Below the pieces are notes generated by a model, which ran no database searches, was not told the origin of the DNA, and saw nothing but the letters and a program-made list of their open reading frames with translations. From Alopecurus myosuroides (lineage: Eukaryota; Streptophyta; Magnoliopsida; Poales; Poaceae): a stretch of DNA of 64,000 bases. The position numbers were made by a program, and so were the translations under genes. Position 1 is the stretch's first letter, and the number at the start of each line of letters is the position of its first letter. The stretch spans positions 89,291,927 to 89,355,926 of the forward strand of contig CM054058.1 in NCBI GenBank assembly GCA_028641055.1, written 5' to 3'. Positions 57,201-64,000 of this stretch are shown piece after piece.

Positions 57201-58658
57201 GGTGTACAGCTGAACAGAACTTGATTCACTTGGAGAATAGACTATCTGGCCAGACGGGTGGAACAGAGTTATTGACTTCTTAGCACAGTCAATGGTAGCT
57301 TTATTGGCCTTCAACCAATCCATGCCAAGGATGACATCAATGTCAGAATTGCCAAGCAGAATGAGAGAAGCAAGGAATATGTGACCTCCAATTAGGATCT
57401 GATTCTCATGACTGATCTTGGAAGTTTGCATAGTTGCTCCAGGGGAGTTTACTACTAGCGGGGAACCCAAACCAACAAAAGGTAGTTTAACTGTTGTCGC
57501 AAAGATCTTTGACACGAACGAATGCGATGCTCCGGTACCAAACAACACTTTAGCTGGGTTAGAGTTAACGGGGAATGTACCGAGAACGACGTCAGCAGCT
57601 TCCTCAGCTTTGTCGGCCTTGATATGATTCACCCTCGCGGTCCTCCCGACAGGCCTGTTGTTGGAGTTGAAGGCTTTAGCCGGAGGAGCGCGCACCATTG
57701 CCTGGTTGGTGTTGGGGCGAGGAGGTGGTGGAGGTAGCTGCCTCTGAGTGCACTTATCAGCGTAGTGCCCAGTCTCCTTGCACTTGAAGCAAGTGACGAC
57801 ACGAGAAGGACCTGGCCTTGGCTGCCCCATTGGAACCCTCTGTCCATGCATCTGAGATGGGTTGGGTGGGCGGGGACCAAAGCCTGGAGCAGCTTGGGCA
57901 TATGGAGCCCTAGTGACAGCACTGTTTGGCACCCAGATGCGGCGCTTCTGCGGAGGGGTGGTCATATTGGAGGAGGAACCACCCTCACGCGAGTGGTTGC
58001 GGGACTCTTCAAACGCCTTGCGCCCATTTTCCTCATTGAGCGCGGTGTTCACGAGCTCCTCGAAGTCCTTGCACTTGACATTTGTGAGAGCGTACTTCAG
58101 TTCCGGGTTAAAACCTCGGCGGAACCTTGCCATCTTCTTGGCCTCAGTGGACACCTCGTCACCAGCGTATCGAGCGAGGCGATTGAACTCGGTCTGATAG
58201 CTGATAACGTCCAGCTTGCCCTGCTTAAAAGAGCAGAACTCTTCACGCATCCTTTCCATGAGACCATCTGGGATATGGTGCTTCAGGAAGGCATCCTTGA
58301 AACAACCCCAGGTGATAGGATAGCCAGCTCTCATGGTCTGGTAGTTCTCCCACCAAGAAGCTGCCTGACCCTTCAGCAGGTAGGTGGCATACTTGACCTT
58401 ATCTTCCTCAGCAACATGTGCAATCTCCAGAGTCCTGGCTATGTCACGGATCCAGTCATCAGCATCCAGGGGCTCGCGTGTTGCCACGAAAGCTTTCGGG
58501 CCCAAGCTGAGGAACTCCTTGATGTTGACCCGTGGAGCATTCTGGTTGTTGTGCTGGTTAGCCTGGATCTGGGCCATCTGAGCCACGACCTGAGTCATCT
58601 GAGTCAACAGCTCCATGAGCGGAGGTGGCTCAGGCGGGGAGTTCCTGGTTGGAGGCAT
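54267..58658 (-). CDS. Gag-Pol polyprotein of the Tekay-like gypsy element, 1463 residues, unbroken
   Basis: One frame from [10 protein letters not shown] to FTSQ. Residues ~40-225 form the retrotransposon Gag domain; a zinc knuckle [14 protein letters not shown] is at ~290-303. Retropepsin at ~360-450 has [11 protein letters not shown] where family members have Asp-Thr-Gly, so Gly374 replaces the catalytic Asp. RT is at ~535-720 with YLDD at 685-688. RNase H is at ~825-945 ([25 protein letters not shown]). Integrase has the zinc-binding HPGS...CDVC (1054-1088) and D1117, D1178, E1214 (D-35-E). The chromodomain is at ~1412-1460 ([10 protein letters not shown]...[10 protein letters not shown]...ATWETEEDL), which directs insertion toward marked chromatin. 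Length is typical for the clade. Gag and Pol share one frame, so no frameshift signal is needed. Confidence 0.95.
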   Translation of the reverse strand: MPPTRNSPPEPPPLMELLTQMTQVVAQMAQIQANQHNNQNAPRVNIKEFLSLGPKAFVATREPLDADDWIRDIARTLEIAHVAEEDKVKYATYLLKGQAASWWENYQTMRAGYPITWGCFKDAFLKHHIPDGLMERMREEFCSFKQGKLDVISYQTEFNRLARYAGDEVSTEAKKMARFRRGFNPELKYALTNVKCKDFEELVNTALNEENGRKAFEESRNHSREGGSSSNMTTPPQKRRIWVPNSAVTRAPYAQAAPGFGPRPPNPSQMHGQRVPMGQPRPGPSRVVTCFKCKETGHYADKCTQRQLPPPPPRPNTNQAMVRAPPAKAFNSNNRPVGRTARVNHIKADKAEEAADVVLGTFPVNSNPAKVLFGTGASHSFVSKIFATTVKLPFVGLGSPLVVNSPGATMQTSKISHENQILIGGHIFLASLILLGNSDIDVILGMDWLKANKATIDCAKKSITLFHPSGQIVYSPSESSSVQLYTLDAKPLPLLENVPVVCEFPDVFPEELPGMPPDRAVEFVIELEPGTAPMSKHPYTIAPPELKLLKEQIDMYMEKGYIQPSSSAWGCPTLFVAKKDQTKRLVVDYRPLNEKTIKNKYPIPRIDDLFDQLAGASIFSKLDLRMGYHQINIRKEDIPKIAFTTRYGLYEYTVMSFGLTNAPATFSRLMNSVFHEYLDKFVVVYLDDILVYSKSEEEHGEHLRLTLMKLREHRLYAKFSKCEFWIPEVAYLGHVISAKGIAIDPEKVKAIVDWKPPRTVKQVRSFLGLASYCRRFVQNFSKIAKPLTDLTKKDKKFVWTPQCDEIFNLLKTKLTSTPVLVGPDTTKPFQIFCDASLQGLGAVLMQERQVVAYASRQLNPHEKNYPTHDLELAAVVFALKKWRQYLLGNKTEIFSDHKSLKYIFTQPDLNLRQRRWIEKIKDFDLTISYTPGKANVMADALSRKSYCNNLMIMESQPPLHEEFQKLNLGLVPQGYLASLTASPTLEDKIRSEQLRDTEIKKMVEHIKEGKEKFKSFSVDDKGAVFFEGRIAVPKIQSLKDIILKEAHETPLSIHPGSTKMYQDLKTLYWWPGMKREIAQYVSECDVCQCVKAVHQKTAGLLQPLKIPEWKWDMIEMDFVTGFPKSKKGNDAIFVVIDRLTKVAHFFAVKETISASQLAELYTAKIVPLHGVPLEISSDRGSIFTSHFWKSFQEALGTKLLFITAYHPQSQGQVERVNQILEDMLRACGLSFGMKWEDCLPYAEFSYNNSYQASLGMAPFEALYGRRCRSPINWSGAGERSLLGPDIVKEAEEKVRIIRDNLKIAQSRQKSYYDSKHRDMIYAPGDKAYLRVTPLRGTHRFGVKGKLAPRYIGPFNILSRRAENAYRLELPEKLSKVHDVFHVSQLKKCFKDPDRAVDHDSIELQDDLSYEEHPVRILDETERKTRNKSTKFLKVQWSHHSDKEATWETEEDLRKKYPDLFTSQ

Positions 58659-58869
58659 CCTGAACAGAAATGCATTTTAGCACAACAATAGAAAAAGGAT
58701 AGACTTGGTAACCGAAAGATAGATTATTCCGACGCATGAATAGATAACCAACAGGTACATCATCACATATCCAAATACATCAGAATATCCAACAGACCAA
58801 TACATGGTTCGAATGCCAAAGGATAACTAAACATAGCTAGGAACGGATACATCGGTACTCCCATGCTCA

Positions 58870-59685
58870 TCACGCAGGACGGCGGCGAATAGTACGACGA
58901 GAGATACGGTGAGGAGGAATCCCACGGAAGTAAGTAGAACGACGATCCACGTAGAGCGGGACTACTCTCAGAGCAACTCTCGGTGTGGTGAAGTAGAAAG
59001 CGTCGTCTCCCTGTGCTCCAAAGCGGGGAATCCCAGTGTAACCAGGGCCAAGGTCGAGAAGTGGACCTCTGATCGGCTCGTAACCTCTAGCATCTGGCAG
59101 CGGTGACCCAGCTGTCTGAACGAAACGTGCAAAGCGCTCGTCTCCAACAAAATCTGTGGTGTACGACGCCAGACGAGTGAGAGCAAGGTAGAGCTGCTCC
59201 CTGACTGAAGCCAACTCCTGAGACAGTGTGGAAGCAACTGCGTCACTGTGCCTCACAAACTGAGCAGTGGTGTGCATCCGGGAGCTATCAGACTCGTAGG
59301 TATCCAGGTTGCCGTGGAGAGTGAAATGAACTCCCGCCGACGTAATGTAACCACGGGGAATGTGACGATAGATAGAATCGTCAAACCCCCAGTAGTCAGC
59401 ACGAAGGACGGTGAGACTCACGTAAGCTGCCTGCTGCACGGCCATATCCACTGTGGAACCTACTGCCTCGTAGCGGTGGACAACGCTCCTGCCATCATCT
59501 GACAGAATGTAGACGATAGCCCGGTAGCAGGTCCGGTCAAACTCTCGCTGCTGCTCGTAGACCTGGTACTCTGGTGCCCAATGGAACCCCAGATATGTGA
59601 CCATGTCTCTCAGCATCTCCGGATAACCGGCGGTGCTCTCACAGCGAGTCATCCGAACCACCTGCGGGTAGAACCTGAGATCCAT
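58870..59685 (-). CDS. Pre-gag ORF of the Tekay-like gypsy element, unknown function
   Basis: Sense ORF between the primer site and gag, ending 211 bp before the gag ATG. I choose the ATG at 59685 (MDLRFYPQVVRMTR; 271 codons); an upstream in-frame ATG at 59802 adds a hydrophobic, less protein-like 39 residues. The N-terminal half (PEMLRDMVTYLGFHWAPEYQ, FDRTCYRAIVYILSDDGRSV, VDMAVQQAAYVSLTVLRADY) has the strand-strand-helix pattern and final Ala-rich helix that recall a dsRNA-binding-like fold, also seen in extra ORFs of other grass gypsy elements. The middle is helical (TLSQELASVREQLYLALTRL). The C-terminus is very basic (PPHRISRRTIRRRP). No catalytic motif. Possible roles are nucleic-acid binding or silencing interference, both speculative. 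Confidence 0.65.
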   Translation of the reverse strand: MDLRFYPQVVRMTRCESTAGYPEMLRDMVTYLGFHWAPEYQVYEQQREFDRTCYRAIVYILSDDGRSVVHRYEAVGSTVDMAVQQAAYVSLTVLRADYWGFDDSIYRHIPRGYITSAGVHFTLHGNLDTYESDSSRMHTTAQFVRHSDAVASTLSQELASVREQLYLALTRLASYTTDFVGDERFARFVQTAGSPLPDARGYEPIRGPLLDLGPGYTGIPRFGAQGDDAFYFTTPRVALRVVPLYVDRRSTYFRGIPPHRISRRTIRRRPA

Positions 59686-59802
59686 TTGCAGATGATTTGG
59701 GAGGTTTTGATTAGACGCCGGTAGAAGAAATGAAGTGGAAAACAACAACAAGGTTTCAACGGACGAAAGGGTCTTTAGAAGAACAGGATATCGAAGCAAC
59801 AT

Positions 59803-60044
59803 CGGGAAAACGAGACCAAAAATCCTGAGGTACTACGGAGAACCCAAAACACGTGAAATCCTAACTTGAAAGTTTAGGTGAGAACAGAAAACAACGTTGT
59901 ACTTCCTTACCAGAAAAGGGTGGGTGGGTGGGGAAAGAAGAAAAATGGCAGAATTCCTACTCTCACGTTTCATTTTTCCTATATACCTACAAAATAGTTT
60001 CTAGACTCAACTGCGACCAGTAAAAGGGATCCTACAGGCAGACA
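59803..60044 (-). other. Untranslated leader of the gypsy element
   Basis: About 240 bp between the primer-binding site and the pre-gag ORF, with no frame. It should carry the packaging signal by analogy with other elements. Confidence 0.4.
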
Positions 60045-60057
60045 GGCTCTGATACCA
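60045..60057 (-). promoter_or_regulatory. Primer-binding site of the gypsy element
   Basis: The minus strand reads tggtatcagagcc, two bases after the LTR end. It is the exact complement of the 3' end of initiator tRNA-Met, as used by chromoviruses. Confidence 0.9.
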
Positions 60058-60059
60058 TT

Positions 60060-63000
60060 TGTCGCACCCTGACTTCTAAGGGATACTCATCGGGCCGAAC
60101 TGGATAGCAGATGCTTGGATTATGGGGCATAACTGCTCCCACGTCCCAGCTTCCTGGTAGGCATGCGCTTATGCGCGACAACACAAGCCTTGCTATTCCA
60201 TCGTCGATGTAAACTATCCACTAGAGATCAAAGGCACTACTGTCGACGTACTTCATACCAATCACACATGGTACGTCAACAGCGTTAAACGAATGATAAT
60301 CACAACATATCTCTAAGACACAAAAGATTGAAATAAGGTTGCAAATGGCCTTCACTAAGGCAGAGATAGCAAATACAATCATCCAGAGGACACATGTCCC
60401 AACATAGCATTCATTACATCAGCAGAAGCAAACAAGGTGTCTGAGTACAGACAAATCCAACAGGCTTAAGAAGCCGGAGAAAATAAAGAAGACGAAGCCC
60501 ATCCACGTAGGTCCTGGACCCAGCTCTGGTCCAGCTATCTACTCGTCTGCAGTCTCGTCAAACTCCACGAAGTAGCCATCCTTGTGGTCATCGTAGCCGT
60601 AGTCGTAGTCTGCGTAAACCACAGCCCCAAAGGGGTCAGTACAACAACGTACTGGCAAGCAAGACTCACAGTTCACCAAAGTGTAACCCGTCAACACCAA
60701 GCACAGATGCCTTGGGATCAACGGAAGAAAGGGGGTATAACAGATGCTGCAACTGGCTGCACTAACCAACTACAGAACATACTACAACTTCCGGTGTAAC
60801 AGAAAGAGATAAGATAGCGTATCGTAACCAACTATAGCTAACCACCAAACAAACCCATCCTGGATCTCACCCCTTATCCAAAGAAGCAATCCGAGGATAA
60901 CTCACACAATTGAAATAATGATGGATCAAGTTATTGTGTCAATATGGCTATTACTAGTCAAGTTATCATTAGTTAGGTGTAAGTTGTTCTGAGTACTTGT
61001 TAGCCAGTACTTTCACCAAGTTAACCATAACCGCGGAAAACACGGCTTCTCGAGAAGATTTATCCCTGCAGGGGTGCACCAATTTGGCCGTACACGTAAG
61101 AATATCCCGCCAGGATGGAAATGCACTTCCACCAAGCGAGGCAATCAACACAATTCAACCTTTCTTCGCATCAAGCCCAAAGCACCACGTGTTGTGCGTG
61201 CGCGGCTAATCGAGCCCCCCGAAGAAAAGGAGGACCCTCATAGCACTGGAAGACCACGCCGCCCTAAATGTCGACTACAAAAGTTCCACCCTGACCTCGG
61301 GTTCGTACCTGCATATGCGTGCAGCAAATGGAAATCCCGAACTAAGTGTGGCGATTTGGACGAGATGCGAATCGAGTCAAATTGAGGGGGGCGCCCATAC
61401 ACGCTTCCCACATGAGGATAGTGCGCTCATCATGGATCAGTAGACAAGACCCTTTTCCTATTAGGGTCGACACTAGCAGGCCTCAAAACCACGCCGGGCC
61501 TCCTGCCGGTGCCTTAACAGCAAATTATTATTACCTCAAATTAACAGGTTGTTGTTTAACATCGAGCCCCAAAAAAAATAAGCAGATATGATAACGGAAA
61601 GTAACGGATAACAGACTCGAGCAAACAACCCTAAGCATGCTAGTAAGACACGGGCTCAACCAAAGGGGTGATAGGAGGGGAGGTGAGGCAATATCATGGT
61701 TCAGGGTATCATGTGATAGGTTCGTAACAGAAACAACTACCACTAAGGCTAGCAGAAAAGAACAACGGAAAGTATCGGTAACCAATGTTGAAAGGAACAC
61801 AATGGTTCATGTGAGTGATAACTTGCCTGCAAACTCAGCAGCCGGGTACTGAGCTAGATCCTCAGAAGGGGTGCTGTAAAGATCGTCTGTCTCAACGTCG
61901 TCGTCTATTCGAGAAGAAGCAAACAAACAAGACAGAAATATAAACAATCATTATCATGGCATAGTGCACAATCAAAGATGATGCATGACAAGTTAATGGT
62001 TGCATCAAAATAACTAAGTGACATGGTAACACAATTTAAATGGACCCCTATGCTATTTTGAGTTGCATATGGAAAAGGGTCCATGACTTAAGTGGGAACA
62101 ATGATTTACAATTAATTATTATGTGAAAGTTTTTAGCATGATGCATGCATGATGATAACAACAAGATAACCACAAATAACAATAATATATGCAAGTGGTA
62201 AAAGGATTTAACAAGTTTTGGAAATCATTTATTAAGTTTAGAAATTTTGGGTCACTTAAACATGTCACACAAGTATTTGTTGTTTTCAACAAGTTAAAGT
62301 GTTCAAAACAAATAACAAAGTTTATATTTGAAAAGAACATCAAATTTTAGTTGGATTACATGTTTCAAATATTAAAATTGGGATTAGGATGAATTTATTA
62401 TGACTTAAACAATATTAAACAAGTTTTAAATGAATTTAAAACAAGTTTGAATTTAACTGAATTTTTATTTGTTCAAAACATAAATTCAAACTCACATTTT
62501 AAAAGTTCACACTTTGATGGTTTGAAAACATATTTTGCATGTTCAAAAATATTCTATTTTAAGCAAGTTATGATTTTATCAAACTTAAATGAATTAAACA
62601 AGTATTAAATTATTTAGGCAATTTAAATTATTCAAACAATGAAGCAAAATTTATATTTGAATAGGTTATTCAAAATGGTATGAAAAACATATTTTATTTG
62701 CATTTATTGGATTAATAATGAATTAGTTATGGAATTTAGAAATTTACATTTGAATTATTCCAATTTGAATTTTAAATGCATTTGGAATTTGTAAAACAGT
62801 ACACAAATGGATTATTTGGAAAGATCATTTAATTTGGAACAGAAAACATATATAACTTTTATTTATTGGGGTTATAGATTAAAAGTTATTAAAGTTTTAG
62901 TTTTAGTGTTTAATTCTGCAATTTAAAAAAAAACATTTGGAATTGAATAGAAACGTGCTAAACTTTTTATACGCACAGGATAACCCACCCAGACACTGCC

Positions 63001-64000
63001 AGGGGGGGCCCTTGGGCTCACTGTGTTGGCGTGGCCACTGTGCGGCTGACAGGGGGCCCTCCCTGTCAGCGTGGCGTGGAAGAAAAAGTTGGGGAAATTC
63101 CCGCGAGGGCAGGGGCTCGAACCCTGCACCTCTCGCTCGCTGCGCGTGTTACTGAACCAGATGGGCTGTGCTGCGTTGCTTGTCAGGTTCAGATACGCAG
63201 GGAGGATATTGTGTGGCTCGGGGATAACAGTTAACTGACGAACGAATTCTTCCGCGGACTGACGGAGACCGAAAACGGCCGGCGGCGATCACCGTCGTGC
63301 GCGCAGCAGCTGGGGTGCAGATCGGGTGCAAACTCGTCCGTACTCGTGCGCGCTACGGAGGTGAACCAGGAGGGGGTGGAACGCGTGCTCACCGGGACTT
63401 GGCCGCGGAAGCAGGTGCTCGGGGTGGCGCGGCCGGCGACGATGGCGTTGATGGCGGCGACGAAACCGTGGGCCTCCGTGCGATCTAGGGTGTCGAAAAG
63501 AAAGAGGAGGTGGTGGCGAGTTGATTCCCGAGGCTAGGTGAGGTGGAGGTGGATCATGGTGGTCGCGGTGGTCGGAGGTTCAGAGGCTTATCGCCGGTGG
63601 GGATTCAGAGAGGTTGCAGACGCGATCGTGGCGAGGAAGACGGCGGCGGAGAAGAGGGGACAGGAGCCTAGGGTTAGGTGCTGCGCCCTAGGGTTCCGTG
63701 GGGGTCTTATAGCGCCCGCGGGTGGCTGCTGGCCGTCGGAGCCCGCCGTACGGCGACGTGGCTGGCTCGGATGCCCGCCGTACTTGAGACAGAAGGTGGG
63801 CACGCGCTTCGAAGCGGGAAGCGAGGGATTAACGGGCTGGGCCGCGCGCTAGGGTAGGTTTAGCTGGGTATGGGCTGGTTAGGCGTCGCGCGGGCAGGTG
63901 TTTCTCCTTTTTTTTTTTTCTGTTTCATTTATTATTTTTTTGCTGAAACAAAAATGGAAGAAAAAGGAGGCTTTTAGGTTAGCAAAAATTCTAGGAAAAT
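60060..64000 (-). mobile_element. 5' LTR of the Tekay-like gypsy element (cut by the window)
   Basis: Aligns with 49580-53520 at a constant offset of 10,480 apart from small indels. A line-by-line comparison by eye found roughly 45-50 differences over ~3.94 kb, about 1.2 percent. About 0.7 kb of the LTR lies beyond the window end. The TATA-like site corresponds to about 63704-63712. Confidence 0.9.

Larger units (their letters stand above)
49580..64000 (-). mobile_element. Ty3/gypsy element, Tekay-like chromovirus, nearly complete
   Basis: Minus-strand element with two long terminal repeats (49580-54228 and 60060 to beyond 64000), primer-binding site 60045-60057, pre-gag ORF, gag-pol ORF and polypurine tract 54229-54245. 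In element orientation the LTR opens TGTAACATCCC and closes GTGCGACA. The domain order PR-RT-RH-INT with a C-terminal chromodomain places it among chromoviruses, and the large LTR and TGTAACATCCC start suggest the Tekay clade. It inserted into LINE ORF1; the 5 bp on the left are CCTCG (49575-49579). The matching right copy would lie near 64,709, outside the window. Confidence 0.92.

Noticed and set aside
49580..64000. Two ~4-kb blocks of 99 percent identity that look like a recent tandem duplication
   Set aside because: They are bounded by TG...CA ends, a primer site and a polypurine tract, and enclose gag-pol, so they are the two LTRs of one element.

Overview
This is plant nuclear DNA, almost certainly from a large-genome pooid grass (wheat, barley, rye, oat or a relative). 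It holds no complete host gene. It is a stack of nested transposable elements of grass type: SIRE/Maximus-like copia elements, Tat/Retand-like and Tekay-like gypsy elements, a BARE/Angela-like copia LTR, a CACTA DNA transposon and an L1-type LINE. I saw no rRNA, tRNA or CRISPR array. Organism and family names rest on recognising motifs, not on a search.

Layout. 1-1261: 3' part of a plus-strand gypsy LTR. 1262-9682: minus-strand SIRE-like copia, decayed. 9683-11850: remnant of the plus-strand Tat-like gypsy into which that copia inserted. 11850-14170: unassigned sequence with a possible captured armadillo-like exon. 14180-17700: BARE/Angela-like LTR plus non-coding remnant. 17700-20030: another grass LTR and its remnant. 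20030-20709: GC-rich block. 20710-21290: broken plant-transposon-protein fragment. 21382-30938: a second copy of the copia plus gypsy block, sharing the same copia/gypsy junction, so the block was duplicated after nesting. 30939-31845: fragment of a GRF zinc-finger gene with one clear intron. 31846-32599 and 43728-49579: one minus-strand LINE, split by the 11,125-bp CACTA element at 32600-43724 (GGA target-site duplication) and cut again at 49579 by the gypsy element that fills the rest of the window. 49580 to beyond 64000: young Tekay-like gypsy with LTRs of about 4.65 kb, an unbroken 1463-residue Gag-Pol with a C-terminal chromodomain, and an extra ORF upstream of gag.

How the parts work together. 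The CACTA element has the usual two-gene plan, both genes on the minus strand: a TNP2-like transposase (now broken) and a TnpA-like DNA-binding gene whose splice sites can be read. The second gene continues into a Ulp1-protease-like domain lacking the expected catalytic residues, then an exon for an RNase H1 N-terminal (viroplasmin-like) domain with a membrane tail. Each gene is preceded by a copy of the same ~130-bp leader, which can fold into a hairpin. A third cluster of subterminal repeats with a ~195-bp foldback lies between the genes. The gypsy polyprotein is open throughout, but its protease active-site Asp is Gly, so it looks recently inserted yet probably cannot mature its own particles.

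The signals most worth checking are the shared CACTA leader hairpin, the internal repeat cluster and foldback, the unusual domain tail of the CACTA second gene, the gypsy pre-gag ORF with the protease change, and the duplicated copia/gypsy block whose copia has unlike ends.
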